DNA from: Pseudomonas sp. stari2
GTDB taxonomy: Bacteria; Pseudomonadota; Gammaproteobacteria; Pseudomonadales; Pseudomonadaceae
Length of the DNA stretch: 64,000 bases
Assembly (NCBI RefSeq): GCF_040760005.1
Contig: NZ_CP099760.1
Coordinates: 1,793,501-1,857,500 of the forward strand
Direction of reading: 5' to 3'
A program made the position numbers and the translations under genes. The notes beneath the pieces are model-generated. The model was given only the letters and a program-made list of their open reading frames with translations. It did not search any database and was not told where the DNA came from. The stretch's first letter is position 1; each line of letters begins with the position of its first letter. Positions 17,851 through 28,036 of this stretch are shown here, piece after piece.

Positions 17851-18015
17851 ATGCCTGCATCCCTCATCAACGCGGTAGTCGATTCAGCGGTCAACGCTGG
17901 CGTCGTGCCGTGCGGGAATCAGCAGCCTGTGCAGATCAGTCATTACCCCCCACCTGTCAGTAGCACGCCGGTGTGCGCAGTCGTATCACCGCCGGGCGTT
18001 GGCGTTTCGGGCTGA
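17851..18015 (+). CDS. Possible 54-residue Pro/Val-rich small protein
   Basis: The reading frame from ATG 17851 gives 54 residues beginning MPASLINAVVDSAVNAG and ending in a Pro/Val/Ser/Gly-rich half (HYPPPVSSTPVCAVVSPPGV). It has two cysteines and no clear signal peptide. Third codon positions are about two-thirds G/C, like real genes here. The ribosome site is weak. It is the only coding candidate in the 337-bp gap 17775-18111. Whether it is translated is uncertain. Confidence 0.3.
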   Translation: MPASLINAVVDSAVNAGVVPCGNQQPVQISHYPPPVSSTPVCAVVSPPGVGVSG

Positions 18016-18111
18016 TCAGCGCTTTCTGCTGACCCCTGTGCCCGCCTGAAAAAACCTACTGAATTTCAGCTTCGGCTGAGTTGGCTATTTGCCTGACTAC
18101 AGGTGGTATTC

Positions 18112-18975
18112 ATGTTTGTCTTTTCGAAAAAGTCCGCGCTCGCGGCGGCGTCCACGAGTCTGTTCGTTCTGCTGTGGAGCAGCGGGGCGATCTTCTCCAA
18201 GTGGGGGCTGGCCCACGCTTCGCCCTTTGCCTTTCTGCTGATCCGTTTTGTGATTGCCCTGTGCGGGCTGGTGCTGCTGGTGCCTTTGCTCAAGCTGAAA
18301 CTGCCCAGGGGCGGCCGGCCGATGCTGTATGCGATGACTACCGGGGTGGTGCTGTTGGGCGCTTACCAGATCTTTTATCTGCTGGCGCTTGATCTGAAGG
18401 TCACCCCCGGCGTGATGGCGACCATCATGGGCGTGCAACCTATCCTCACGGTGGTGATCATGGAGCGACAGCGCTCGGCGAGCCGGATGTTTGGTCTGGC
18501 GCTGGGATTGGCCGGTCTGATCATGGTCGTCTATCAAGGCATCGGCCTGGCCGGCATGTCGCTGGCGGGGATGCTGTTCGGTCTGCTCGCGCTGGCAAGC
18601 ATGACCTTCGGCTCGATCATGCAGAAACGCATCACCGACAATCCCCTCGGGACGCTACCGGTGCAGTATCTGGCCGGTCTGCTGCTGTGCGGGATTTTCG
18701 TGCCGTTCCAGCCGTTTCACTTCGAGCACAGCGCCGGTTTCATCGTGCCGGTGTTGTGGATGGGACTGGTGGTGTCCGTGCTGGCGACGTTGCTGCTGTA
18801 CCGGCTGATCGCCCGGGGCAATCTGGTGAATGTCACCAGTCTGTTTTATCTGGTGCCGGCCGTGACGGCGGTGATGGATTACCTGATTTTCGGTAATCGC
18901 CTGGCCGCGTTAAGCGTACTGGGGATGCTGTTGATCATCGTCGGTCTGGTGTTCGTGTTCCGTAAATCGGCGTAA
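18112..18975 (+). CDS. EamA-family (DMT) transporter
   Basis: This is a 287-residue protein with ten hydrophobic segments in two EamA repeats. The first contains LLWSSGAIFSKWGLAHASPFAFLLIRF; the second begins near 150 (LAGMLFGLLALASMTFGSIMQKR). ATG 18112 is chosen because AGGTGG lies 5 nt upstream; the GTG at 18103 overlaps it. EamA proteins export or exchange metabolites such as amino acids across the inner membrane; the substrate here is not predictable. It is convergent with another EamA gene at 19033, with a shared terminator between them. Confidence 0.82.
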   Translation: MFVFSKKSALAAASTSLFVLLWSSGAIFSKWGLAHASPFAFLLIRFVIALCGLVLLVPLLKLKLPRGGRPMLYAMTTGVVLLGAYQIFYLLALDLKVTPGVMATIMGVQPILTVVIMERQRSASRMFGLALGLAGLIMVVYQGIGLAGMSLAGMLFGLLALASMTFGSIMQKRITDNPLGTLPVQYLAGLLLCGIFVPFQPFHFEHSAGFIVPVLWMGLVVSVLATLLLYRLIARGNLVNVTSLFYLVPAVTAVMDYLIFGNRLAALSVLGMLLIIVGLVFVFRKSA

Positions 18976-18987
18976 GGAACGCGTATA

Positions 18988-19021
18988 AAAAAGGCCCGGG
19001 AGGAAACTCCCGGGCCTTTTT
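18988..19021. terminator. Bidirectional terminator between two EamA genes
   Basis: Perfect 15-bp arms (18988-19002 and 19007-19021) surround a GAAA tetraloop, with A-run and T-run flanks on either side. It lies between convergent genes ending at 18975 and 19033. Confidence 0.9.
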
Positions 19022-19032
19022 GCATCTGTCGA

Positions 19033-19941
19033 TCAGCGAGTCGCGACTTCTACCGGTTTCACCGCCGCCGGCTTCAATACCAGCCACAACGCAATCGCGA
19101 TCAACACCCCGCCATACACGTGGGCCATCGACAGCGGTTCATCGAGAAACAGCGCCCCCCACAACACGCCGAACGGCGGAATCATGAAGGTCACGGTCAT
19201 CGACTTCACCGGCCCGATGGAACTCAGCAGGCGGAAGTAAATGATGTAGGCAAACGCCGTGCAGCCCAGACCCAGGCCCAGCAGCGACAGCCAGACATTC
19301 CAGCCACCCCAGCTCACCGGCGGCTGGGTGATGACGCTGTAACCGAACAGCGGCAACAGAAACAGGGTCGCACCGAGCATGCTGCCCAGCGCCGACAGAC
19401 GACTGTCGAGCCCGCCGGCCTGATCCAGCCAGCGTCGGGCAAGGAACCCGGCGAAGCCATAGCAGGTGGTTGCGAGCAGGCAGGCCACCGCGCCCATCAG
19501 CAGGTGCAGATCGAACGCGACCGGGCCGGCGCGGGTCAGCACGCCCACCCCGAGCAGGCCGAGGAACACGCCGGCGAGTTTGGCCAGCGTGAGTTTTTCA
19601 CTGAAGAACAATCCGCCGATCAACACCCCCATTAATGGCGTGGTGGCGTTGAAGATCGCCGAATACCCGGCGGGCAGAACCTGAGCGGCGACGGAGTACA
19701 TGGTTGCCGGGAGGCCCGAGTTGATAACACCCAGCAGCATCACGGTCTTGAGTTTGCCTTTGAAATCCCAGCTGACACGCATCAGGCCGAGGATCACCAG
19801 CAAACCGACCGCCGCGATCGAGACCCGGAAAAATCCGGTCGGAACGGTGCCGATCGCGGGGGCGATGATGCGCATGAACAGGAAGCTCGCACCCCAGATC
19901 GCAGCCAGCGACAACATGCGGAAAATATCGACAGGGCTCAC
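19033..19941 (-). CDS. EamA-family (DMT) transporter
   Basis: This is a 302-residue protein with ten transmembrane segments and the typical EamA opening (RMLSLAAIWGASFLFMRI). The start is GTG 19941, with AAGGAG 6-7 nt upstream; an in-frame extension to 19998 lacks a ribosome site. The second repeat starts near 145. It is a predicted inner-membrane metabolite exporter, of a different subgroup from the neighbouring EamA gene despite the shared terminator, so this is not a recent tandem duplication by eye. Confidence 0.82.
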   Translation of the reverse strand: MSPVDIFRMLSLAAIWGASFLFMRIIAPAIGTVPTGFFRVSIAAVGLLVILGLMRVSWDFKGKLKTVMLLGVINSGLPATMYSVAAQVLPAGYSAIFNATTPLMGVLIGGLFFSEKLTLAKLAGVFLGLLGVGVLTRAGPVAFDLHLLMGAVACLLATTCYGFAGFLARRWLDQAGGLDSRLSALGSMLGATLFLLPLFGYSVITQPPVSWGGWNVWLSLLGLGLGCTAFAYIIYFRLLSSIGPVKSMTVTFMIPPFGVLWGALFLDEPLSMAHVYGGVLIAIALWLVLKPAAVKPVEVATR

Positions 19942-20025
19942 AGGTAACTCCTTCCTTGATCGGGACGAGAGTGTTGCCGAGCGCCCTGACGATGGCAACC
20001 GCTAATCGGGCATTTAATTTCCCCG

Positions 20026-21651
20026 TCAGAGCACGAAGCGCGTCACCAGGCCGTTGAGGTCGACGGCCAGACGCGACAGTTCCTGACTGGCGGCAGAGGT
20101 CTGGGTGGCGCCAGCGGCGGTCTGGGTCGACAGATCGCGGATGGTCACCAGATTTTCATCGACTTCCCGGGCCACCAGTGCCTGTTGCTCGGCAGCGCTG
20201 GCGATCACCAGATTGCGCTGGTTGATCTGCGAGATCGACGCGGTGATTTTCTCCAGTGCATGGCCGGCACTGTTGGCCCGGCGCAGGGTTTGGCTGGCTT
20301 GCTCGGCGCTGTTTTGCAACGCGCCGACGGTGGCGCCGGTGCCTTGCTGGATGCTGCTGATCATCAGCTCGATTTCTTCGGTGGAGTTCTGCGTGCGCTG
20401 GGCCAGCGAGCGAACCTCGTCGGCGACCACCGCAAACCCACGTCCGGCCTCACCGGCCCGCGCCGCTTCAATGGCGGCGTTCAGGGCCAGCAGGTTGGTC
20501 TGCCCGGCGATGCCGCGAATCACTTCCAGCACTTTGCTGATGTCCTGAGCCTGGGTCGCAAGGCCCTCGGCCTGTTCGGAGGCGCCGAGCACCGCGCTGA
20601 CCAGTTCCTGAATCGAGCTTATCGTCTCGCTGACCTGCACATGCCCGTGCTTGCTATCCTCGTTCGAGGCTTCGGACGCCTCGGCGCTGGACACCGCATT
20701 GGCGGCGACTTCATCGACCGCCGTGCTCATTTCGGTGACCGCCGTGGCGGCCTGCTCGATCTGGTCGTTCTGCTGTTGCAGGCCGCGGGTGCTCTGTTCC
20801 ATCACTGAACTCATTTCCTCGGCGGCAGAGGCCAGTTGTTGGGCCGACTCGCTGATGCCGCGAATGGTCGAGCGCAGATTGCCCTGCATCTCGGTCAGCG
20901 CCGTGAGCAACTGCGCCGCTTCGTCCCGGCCTTCGCTGTCGATGCGACCGCTGAGGTCTCCCGAAGCAATTCGCCGTGCCACGTTCAGCGCCTGATTGAT
21001 CGGCGCGGTGATGCTGCGTGTCAGCAGCCAGGCCAGCAGTAACGTGGCAATCAGGGCGATGACGATGATCGTGGCGACGATCCACAGCGCCTGCTGGTAC
21101 ATCGCCGCCGCGGACTTGGCTGCGGCATCCGCGCCTTGCTGATTGAGGCTGATCATCTGCTCCAGGGTCTTGTCGAGCACCGTGCCCTGCGGCGCCAGTT
21201 CATTGTTCAGGCGCGCGTAGGCCTGATCGTTCTGCCCGGCGTCGATCTGTTTGATGATCTGGTCGAGGATGCTCAGGTACTTGGCCGTATCGGCGCTCAG
21301 ACCTTCCAGCATCGCCTGTTCCTGATCGCTGGCGATCAGGGCTTTGTGGTCGTCGAGGCGCTTGAGCAGTTCCTGGCGTTGCGCGGTGAGAAGACCCTTG
21401 CTGCGTTCGCGAACGGCCGCCTGGGTGCTGGTGATCAGGCGCAGGGATTCGAGACGGATGCTGGCGATGTTAGCCGCTGTGTCATGGATGCTTTCGATGC
21501 TGGGCATCCACGACTCCTCGATCACCGCCGCGCTCTCGCGCAGGGTTTTCATCTGGCCCAGGCCGAACAGGCCGACCACCACCAGCAGACTGGCCAGAAC
21601 GGCAAAACACAAACTGGCGCGCAAACCGATGCGCAGATTCCGGATAGACAT
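20026..21651 (-). CDS. Methyl-accepting chemotaxis protein with four-helix-bundle sensor
   Basis: This is a 541-residue protein. TM1 is at about 11-34, a periplasmic four-helix-bundle ligand domain spans about 40-188, TM2 is at about 189-211, HAMP at about 212-266, and the long signalling coiled coil fills the rest. The hairpin tip is the highly conserved [26 protein letters not shown] stretch, followed by [24 protein letters not shown] lies 7 nt before ATG 21651. There is no C-terminal CheR-docking pentapeptide. It binds an unknown ligand and signals to CheA/CheW. Confidence 0.9.
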   Translation of the reverse strand: MSIRNLRIGLRASLCFAVLASLLVVVGLFGLGQMKTLRESAAVIEESWMPSIESIHDTAANIASIRLESLRLITSTQAAVRERSKGLLTAQRQELLKRLDDHKALIASDQEQAMLEGLSADTAKYLSILDQIIKQIDAGQNDQAYARLNNELAPQGTVLDKTLEQMISLNQQGADAAAKSAAAMYQQALWIVATIIVIALIATLLLAWLLTRSITAPINQALNVARRIASGDLSGRIDSEGRDEAAQLLTALTEMQGNLRSTIRGISESAQQLASAAEEMSSVMEQSTRGLQQQNDQIEQAATAVTEMSTAVDEVAANAVSSAEASEASNEDSKHGHVQVSETISSIQELVSAVLGASEQAEGLATQAQDISKVLEVIRGIAGQTNLLALNAAIEAARAGEAGRGFAVVADEVRSLAQRTQNSTEEIELMISSIQQGTGATVGALQNSAEQASQTLRRANSAGHALEKITASISQINQRNLVIASAAEQQALVAREVDENLVTIRDLSTQTAAGATQTSAASQELSRLAVDLNGLVTRFVL

Positions 21652-22067
21652 CAATGTGCTCCTTAGGATGAGAGAGAGGATGTCCTCGTGAACCGAGGAT
21701 CTTGTTGTGAGGCGGGTAATGGCGGGGTGTATATCAAAGTGCCATCATCTTGGTAAGGCCGGATTAATGTTCGAGGCCGCACGAAGTAGGCAGGCGTGGT
21801 CAATCAGGGAAAAGCCGCGGGCTAGAGATGTCGCTTGACAATTGAACCCCAAGCCCAACGAAACCGTGGGCTGGCGCCGGCACGGTCGGAGAACGGAGCG
21901 AGACGTTAATTGACCGAACGGTCGATTAAAAAAACTTTGATAAAAACTGTGTCGCTGTACAACCCGGTCGAGGATTTGGCAGAAATTGCACTTCTCCTGT
22001 GCCCGGTTCCGTGGCTAAGCTCAGGCCTTCGAGCGCAGATTCTTCAATTCCCGCAGAGGTCTCATCT
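21652..22067. other. 416-bp divergent intergenic region between MCP and aceK
   Basis: No convincing gene is seen. It holds the 24-bp palindrome at 21906-21929, a TTGACA hexamer at 21835-21840 without a clear partner -10, and an A/T-rich stretch after 21924. Promoters for both divergent genes should lie here. Confidence 0.5.
21906..21929. promoter_or_regulatory. 24-bp near-perfect palindrome, TetR-type operator candidate
   Basis: Ten of twelve base pairs match around the centre: TTAAT-t-GACCGA / ACGGTC-g-ATTAA. The GACCG...CGGTC core resembles operators of TetR-family repressors. It lies about 140 bp before the aceK ATG, in the divergent MCP-aceK region, next to an A/T-rich stretch that could hold a -10. 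No TetR gene is in this window, so the binding protein would be encoded elsewhere. Confidence 0.5.
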
Positions 22068-23789
22068 ATGCCGCAGCAATGGCCAGCCACCGACATCGCC
22101 CGCATGATCCTCGATGGCTTTGACGATTACCGCGAGCATTTCCGGCGGATCACCGACGGCGCCCGGGAGCGTTTCGAGCAGGCCCGCTGGCAGGACACGC
22201 AAACGGCGTCGGCCGCGCGGATCAACCTCTACGAAGAAAAGGTCGGTGAAACCGTCGCCCGCCTGCGCGAATATTTCGAGCCGGACACCTTGATGGACGT
22301 CACCTGCTGGCCGCTGGTGAAAAGCGCCTACATCAGCATCATCGACCTGCGTTTCGACGATGAGCTGTCCGAAACCTGGTACAACTCGATTTTCTGCGGC
22401 CTGTTCAGCCACGACCTGATCAGCGACGGCTGCATGTTCATCCACACGACGCGCCCGAGCCTGCGCCGGGCTCGGGCCGCGCAAACCCGCACCTATAAAC
22501 CCCAAGGGCAGATATCGGGCATGCTTGCGAGCATCTTTGCCGATTACCGCTTCAGCGAGGCTTACGCCGATTTGCCCGGTGACTTGCAGCGTCTGGAGGC
22601 GCAACTGCGCGAGAACCTGCCGGACTGGGTGTGCAAGGATCCGGAGCTGAGCGTCGAGCTGTTTTCCTCGGTGCTGTACCGCAACAAGGGCGCGTACCTG
22701 GTCGGGCGCATCTACACCAACGACGATCAATGGCCGCTGGTGATTCCGCTGTTGCACCGCGAGGGGAGGGGGATTCAGATCGACGCGCTGATCACCGACG
22801 AAGCCGAAGTGTCGATCATCTTCTCGTTCACCCGCTCGTATTTCATGGTGGATGTGCCGGTGCCGGCGGAATTCATCGGATTCCTCAAGCGCATCCTGCC
22901 GGGCAAGCACATTGCCGAGCTGTACACCTCGATCGGCTTCTACAAGCACGGCAAGTCCGAGTTCTACCGTGCCCTGATCAATCACCTGGCCAACACCGAC
23001 GACCAGTTCATCATGGCGCCTGGCGTGCGCGGCATGGTCATGAGCGTGTTCACGCTGCCGGGCTTCAACACCGTGTTCAAGATCATCAAGGACCGCTTCT
23101 CGCCGTCGAAAAACGTCGACCGCGCCACGGTGATCGAGAAATACCGGCTGGTGAAAAGCGTCGACCGCGTCGGGCGCATGGCCGATACCCAGGAATTCGC
23201 CGACTTTCGTTTTCCGCTGAGCAAATTCGATCCGGCCTGCCTGGCGGAACTGCTGGAAGTCGCGCCATCCACGGTGTCGCTCGAAGGCGAAACAGTGCTG
23301 ATTCGCCACTGCTGGACCGAACGCCGGATGACCCCGCTGAACCTCTATCTGGACAACGCCAACGAAGCCCAGGTACGCGAAGCGCTGGAAGATTACGGCT
23401 TGGCGATCAAGCAATTGGCGGCGGCCAACATCTTCCCCGGCGACATGCTGCTGAAAAACTTTGGCGTCACCCGCCATGGCCGGGTGGTGTTCTACGACTA
23501 CGACGAGATCTGCTTCCTCACCGAAGCCAACTTCCGCCACATCCCGCCACCGCGCACGCCGGAGGACGAAATGGCCTCCGAACCGTGGTATTCGATCGGT
23601 CCGCTGGACGTGTTCCCCGAGGAATTTCCGCCGTTTCTGTTCGCCGATGCCAGGCAGCGAAAACTGTTCGATCAGTTGCATGGCGAGCTGTACAACGCCG
23701 ATTACTGGAAGGGCTTGCAGGAGGCGATCCGGGCAGGGAAAGTCATCGATGTCTTCCCGTATCGGCGCAAGGGGCTGGATAACGAATAA
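22068..23789 (+). CDS. aceK: Isocitrate dehydrogenase kinase/phosphatase
   Basis: This is a 573-residue protein, matching E. coli AceK (578). ATG 22068 gives the usual N-terminus. The ATP-binding loop is [28 protein letters not shown] (about 322-349), and the catalytic segment is [21 protein letters not shown] near 460-480. AceK phosphorylates and dephosphorylates isocitrate dehydrogenase, diverting carbon into the glyoxylate shunt during growth on acetate or fatty acids. As usual in Pseudomonas it is not linked to aceBA. A candidate operator lies upstream. Confidence 0.94.
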   Translation: MPQQWPATDIARMILDGFDDYREHFRRITDGARERFEQARWQDTQTASAARINLYEEKVGETVARLREYFEPDTLMDVTCWPLVKSAYISIIDLRFDDELSETWYNSIFCGLFSHDLISDGCMFIHTTRPSLRRARAAQTRTYKPQGQISGMLASIFADYRFSEAYADLPGDLQRLEAQLRENLPDWVCKDPELSVELFSSVLYRNKGAYLVGRIYTNDDQWPLVIPLLHREGRGIQIDALITDEAEVSIIFSFTRSYFMVDVPVPAEFIGFLKRILPGKHIAELYTSIGFYKHGKSEFYRALINHLANTDDQFIMAPGVRGMVMSVFTLPGFNTVFKIIKDRFSPSKNVDRATVIEKYRLVKSVDRVGRMADTQEFADFRFPLSKFDPACLAELLEVAPSTVSLEGETVLIRHCWTERRMTPLNLYLDNANEAQVREALEDYGLAIKQLAAANIFPGDMLLKNFGVTRHGRVVFYDYDEICFLTEANFRHIPPPRTPEDEMASEPWYSIGPLDVFPEEFPPFLFADARQRKLFDQLHGELYNADYWKGLQEAIRAGKVIDVFPYRRKGLDNE

Positions 23790-23827
23790 AGTCGCCGCCA
23801 GCAGCAAACGACAGGCCCCGCTTTCAA

Positions 23828-23855
23828 CTTGCGGTTTGTAGCTTGCCGCTTGTAG
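23828..23855. repeat. Tandem 14-nt repeat between aceK and hrpA
   Basis: Two adjacent copies of CTTGCSGYTTGTAG lie at 23828-23841 and 23842-23855. Similar cTTGtAGC-type strings are scattered through intergenic regions of fluorescent pseudomonads (from memory). Only these two units are seen in this window. Confidence 0.5.
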
Positions 23856-23912
23856 CTGCTTTTCTGCGACAATCGCGTCCTTGCGCCACTAGACGACCGA
23901 ATTGCGTACCCG

Positions 23913-26900
23913 ATGACCGACGAATCGCCCTCCATCGACAAACTGCTGAAAAACCTCGATCACGCCATGCTCGCCGACCGCCACCGGCTGCGGCGGCAGT
24001 TGCTTGAGCTGCGCAAGAAACCCGACGAGGCCAAGCTGGCCCAGTGGGTGGCGCGCATGCAGGCGTCCTGCGATCAGGTGCTGGCGCGCAAGGCCAGCCT
24101 GCCGGTGATCCGTTACGACGACAGCCTGCCGATCGCGGCCAAGCGTGACGAAATCAAGAAGGCCCTGGAAAAGCACCAGGTGCTGATCATCGCCGGCGAA
24201 ACCGGCTCGGGCAAAACCACGCAGTTGCCGAAAATCTGTCTGGAGATCGGTCGCGGCCAGTATGGCTTGATCGGCCACACCCAGCCGCGCCGAATCGCGG
24301 CGCGCAGTGTGGCCAGCCGAGTCGCCGAAGAACTCGGCACACCGCTGGGCGCGCTGGTCGGCTATCAGGTACGGTTCGAGGATCAGAGCGATGCCAACAC
24401 CCTGATCAAACTGATGACCGACGGCATCCTGCTGGCGGAAACCCAGAACGATCGCTACCTCGAACGCTACGACACGATCATCGTCGACGAAGCGCACGAA
24501 CGCAGTCTCAACATCGACTTCCTGCTGGGTTACCTGAAAACCCTGCTGCCGCGTCGTCCGGACCTGAAAGTCATCATCACCTCGGCGACCATCGATCTGG
24601 AGCGTTTCTCCAAACATTTCGATGACGCGCCGATCGTAGAAGTGTCCGGCCGCACCTTCCCGGTGGAAACCTGGTATCGCCCGCTGACCCTGGAGCAGGA
24701 CGAAGAGGGCAACCGCGTCGAGGACGACCTGACCGTGGATCAGGCGATCCTCGCTACCCTTGATGAAATTGCCGCTTACGAGCGCAGCGAGCGTCGCAGC
24801 CCTGGCGACGTGCTGGTGTTCCTGCCGGGCGAGCGCGAGATTCGCGACGCCGCCGACATGCTGCGTAAAGCCCAGCTCAAACACACCGAAATCCTGCCGT
24901 TGTACGCGCGCCTGTCGCCGGCCGAGCAGCAGCGGATTTTCCAGTCCCACCCGGGCCGTCGAGTGGTGCTGGCGACCAACGTCGCCGAAACCTCGCTGAC
25001 CGTGCCGGGCATCCGTTACGTGATCGACAGCGGTACCGCGCGGATCAGTCGCTACAGCTACCGCGCCAAGGTCCAGCGTCTGCCGATCGAAGCGATTTCC
25101 CAGGCCAGCGCCAACCAGCGTAAAGGTCGTTGCGGCCGGGTCGAGCCGGGCATTTGCGTGCGTTTGTACAGCGAAGAGGATTTCCTCGGTCGCCCGGAAT
25201 TTACCGATCCGGAAATCCTGCGTACCAACCTTGCCGCCGTGATCCTGCAGATGCTGCATCTGCGCCTCGGCGAGATCACCGCGTTCCCGTTCATCGAGCC
25301 GCCGGACGGCAAGGCGATCAGCGACGGTTTCAACCTGCTGCAAGAACTCTCGGCGGTAGATCGCAACAGTCAGTTGACCCCGCTTGGCCGCCAGTTGGCG
25401 CGCCTGCCGGTGGACCCGCGCATGGGCCGCATGCTGCTCGAAGCCGCCAAGCTCGGCAGCTTGCAGGAAGTGCTGATCGTCGCCAGTGCCATGTCGATTC
25501 AGGATCCGCGCGAGCGTCCGCCGGAGCGCCAGCAAGCCGCCGATCAGGCCCACGCGCAGTGGAAGGATGCCGATTCGGACTTCGCTGCGCTGGTCAATCT
25601 GTGGCGTGGCTTCGAAGAACAGCGCCAGGCGCTGACCGCCAATCCGCTGCGCAACTGGTGCCGCAAGAATTTCCTCAACTACCTGCGCTTGCGTGAGTGG
25701 CGTGATTCCCATCGCCAGTTGAGCCTGATCTGCCGCGACCTGCAGTTGAGCCTCAATAAAGAGCCGGCGGATTATCCGAAGCTGCACAAGGCTGTGCTGG
25801 TCGGCCTGCTCAGCCAGATCGGCCAGAAAACCGAGGACGGCGACTACCTTGGCGCCCGTCAGCGGCGGTTCTGGATTCACCCGTCGTCGGGCATCGGCAA
25901 GAAGCGCCCGCAGTGGGTGATGACCGCCGAACTGGTGGAAACCACCAAGCTCTACGCGCGGATGGTGGCGAAGATCGACGCCGACTGGATCGAGCCGCTG
26001 GCCGGGCATCTGATCAAGAAGAATCACTTCGAACCGCACTGGGAGAAGAAGCGCGGCCAGGTCGTCGCGTTCGAACAGATCACGCTGTTCGGCCTGATCG
26101 TGGTCGGGCGTCGACCGGTGCATTACGGCCCGGTCGATCCGGTGGTCTCGCGCGAGCTGTTCATCCGTGAAGGCCTGGTGCGCGGCGAGATTCAGTCCCG
26201 GGCCAAATGCCTGACCGCCAACAAGCAATTGCTGGAACAGCTCGACGAACTGGAAGCCAAGGCCCGTCGCCGGGACATTCTGGCCGACGAGGAAACCCTC
26301 TACGCTTTCTACGATGCGCGACTGCCGGCGGAGATCCACCAGACCGCGACGTTCGACAGCTGGTATCGGGTCAACAGCCAGAAAAATCCGCAACTGCTGA
26401 TCATGCGCGAGGAAGACGTGCTGGCTCGCGAAGCCAGCGAAGTCACCGCCCAGCATTACCCGGACACGCTGCACATCGGCGATCTGGAACTGGCGCTGAG
26501 TTACCACTTCGAACCGAATCATCCGCGCGACGGCGTGACCCTGCGTGTGCCGGCACCGTTGTTGCCGATGCTGCCACCGGAACGTCTGGAATGGCTGGTG
26601 CCGGGGCTGATCGAGGCGAAGTGCATTGCGCTGGTGCGCAACCTGCCCAAGGCCTTGCGCAAGAACTTTGTGCCGGTGCCGGACTTTATCAAGGCTGCGC
26701 TGCAACGCATGACGTTTGCCGAAGGTTCGTTGCCGCAGGCGCTGGGCCGTGAGCTGCTGCGCATGACCGGTGCGCGGGTCAGTGATGAGGCCTGGGCGGA
26801 AGCTGAGCAACAGGTCGAAAGCCATCTGCGGATGAACCTGGAAATCGTTGACGGTCAGGGCAAGTTCCTTGGCGAAGGACGGGATCTGGCGGAGCTGACC

Positions 26901-27824
26901 GCACGTTTCGCCGAAGCCAGCCAAGCTGCATTGGCCGTGCCGCAGAGTGCGAAAAGCCAGCAACCGGTGGAGGCCAAAGTCTTCGCGCCGGTGGCGGAAA
27001 AGACTCAGCAGAAGATCGCCGGGCTGTCGATGACGGTGTATCCGGCGCTGGTGGAAGAGGGCGGCACGGTCAAGGAAGGGCGCTTCTCGACACCTGCCGA
27101 AGCCGAGTTCCAGCATCGCCGCGCCTTGCAGCGACTGTTGATGCAGCAACTGGCCGAACCGGCGAAGTTCCTGCGCGGCAAGTTGCCGGGCCTGACCGAA
27201 CTGGGCCTGCTGTACCGCGAACTGGGCCGGGTCGACGCGCTGGTGGAAGACATTCTGCTGGCCAGCCTCGACAGCTGCATTCTCGACGGCGAAGACCCAT
27301 TGCCTCGTGATGGCGCAGGACTGGCAGCACTGGCCGAGCGCAAGCGCGGCAGTTGGACCGAGCACGCCGAGCGGGTGGCGCGTCTGACCCTGGAAATTCT
27401 CAAGCTCTGGCACGGTCTGCAAAAACGCTTCAAGGGCAAGATCGATCTGGCTCAGGCGGTAGCGCTTAACGACATCAAACTGCAGCTCAGCCATCTGGTG
27501 TATCCGGGCTTCGTCCGCGAAACGCCGATGCAGTGGCTCAAGGAGTTGCCGCGTTACCTGAAAGCCGTCGAGCAACGTTTCGAGAAACTGGGCGCGCAGG
27601 TGCAGAAGGACCGGGTCTGGAGCGGCGAACTCGCCGGCCTCTGGACGCAATACCAGACTCGCGCGGCCAAACACGCACAGGAAGGCAAACGCGATCCCCA
27701 GCTCGAGCTGTACCGCTGGTGGCTGGAAGAGTATCGGGTTTCGCTGTTCGCCCAGCAGTTGGGGACGAAAGTGCCGATCTCCGACAAGCGCCTGAACAAA
27801 CAGTGGACGCAGGTCGAGGCCTGA
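23913..27824 (+). CDS. hrpA: ATP-dependent RNA helicase HrpA
   Basis: This is a 1303-residue DEAH-box helicase, the full length of E. coli HrpA. Walker A is GETGSGKTT (95-103), and motif II is DEAH at 192-195 (VDEAHERS). Motif III is SATID, and motifs V and VI follow (TNVAETSLTVPG; QRKGRCGRV). The winged-helix, ratchet and OB regions come next, then the long C-terminal DUF3418-type extension specific to HrpA. HrpA acts in the cytoplasm on RNA, in fimbrial mRNA processing and resolving stalled ribosomes in E. coli. The complete frame shows no disruption. Confidence 0.94.
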   Translation: MTDESPSIDKLLKNLDHAMLADRHRLRRQLLELRKKPDEAKLAQWVARMQASCDQVLARKASLPVIRYDDSLPIAAKRDEIKKALEKHQVLIIAGETGSGKTTQLPKICLEIGRGQYGLIGHTQPRRIAARSVASRVAEELGTPLGALVGYQVRFEDQSDANTLIKLMTDGILLAETQNDRYLERYDTIIVDEAHERSLNIDFLLGYLKTLLPRRPDLKVIITSATIDLERFSKHFDDAPIVEVSGRTFPVETWYRPLTLEQDEEGNRVEDDLTVDQAILATLDEIAAYERSERRSPGDVLVFLPGEREIRDAADMLRKAQLKHTEILPLYARLSPAEQQRIFQSHPGRRVVLATNVAETSLTVPGIRYVIDSGTARISRYSYRAKVQRLPIEAISQASANQRKGRCGRVEPGICVRLYSEEDFLGRPEFTDPEILRTNLAAVILQMLHLRLGEITAFPFIEPPDGKAISDGFNLLQELSAVDRNSQLTPLGRQLARLPVDPRMGRMLLEAAKLGSLQEVLIVASAMSIQDPRERPPERQQAADQAHAQWKDADSDFAALVNLWRGFEEQRQALTANPLRNWCRKNFLNYLRLREWRDSHRQLSLICRDLQLSLNKEPADYPKLHKAVLVGLLSQIGQKTEDGDYLGARQRRFWIHPSSGIGKKRPQWVMTAELVETTKLYARMVAKIDADWIEPLAGHLIKKNHFEPHWEKKRGQVVAFEQITLFGLIVVGRRPVHYGPVDPVVSRELFIREGLVRGEIQSRAKCLTANKQLLEQLDELEAKARRRDILADEETLYAFYDARLPAEIHQTATFDSWYRVNSQKNPQLLIMREEDVLAREASEVTAQHYPDTLHIGDLELALSYHFEPNHPRDGVTLRVPAPLLPMLPPERLEWLVPGLIEAKCIALVRNLPKALRKNFVPVPDFIKAALQRMTFAEGSLPQALGRELLRMTGARVSDEAWAEAEQQVESHLRMNLEIVDGQGKFLGEGRDLAELTARFAEASQAALAVPQSAKSQQPVEAKVFAPVAEKTQQKIAGLSMTVYPALVEEGGTVKEGRFSTPAEAEFQHRRALQRLLMQQLAEPAKFLRGKLPGLTELGLLYRELGRVDALVEDILLASLDSCILDGEDPLPRDGAGLAALAERKRGSWTEHAERVARLTLEILKLWHGLQKRFKGKIDLAQAVALNDIKLQLSHLVYPGFVRETPMQWLKELPRYLKAVEQRFEKLGAQVQKDRVWSGELAGLWTQYQTRAAKHAQEGKRDPQLELYRWWLEEYRVSLFAQQLGTKVPISDKRLNKQWTQVEA

Positions 27825-28036
27825 CCTCCGATCCTGCAAAAGGCGCCAAATGCCAAGGTTTATGGCAAACTTCGCGCCTATAAACGCCGGCCCCGCGGTT
27901 TTGAGCCTTGTCAGCCGCGGGCGAGGTCGGAATAAAGCGATGCAAGGTTTTTGCGTCCCCTCTATGGGAATAGACCCTTTGCGTGTTGGCACGTCGGTGC
28001 CAGCACTTTCTGCCTGAACAGATTAGAGAAACGACC

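Noticed and set aside
22062..23807. A long frame antisense to aceK
   Set aside because: No family resemblance, and aceK is complete and conserved.
27892..27921. CCCGCGG/CCGCGGG hairpin after hrpA
   Set aside because: Only 7 bp with a 16-nt loop and no U-run; too weak to call a terminator.
23889..27992. A 1367-codon open frame antisense to hrpA
   Set aside because: Its length follows from strong GC codon bias of hrpA; it has no ribosome site, no recognisable domain and mirrors a well-supported helicase gene.
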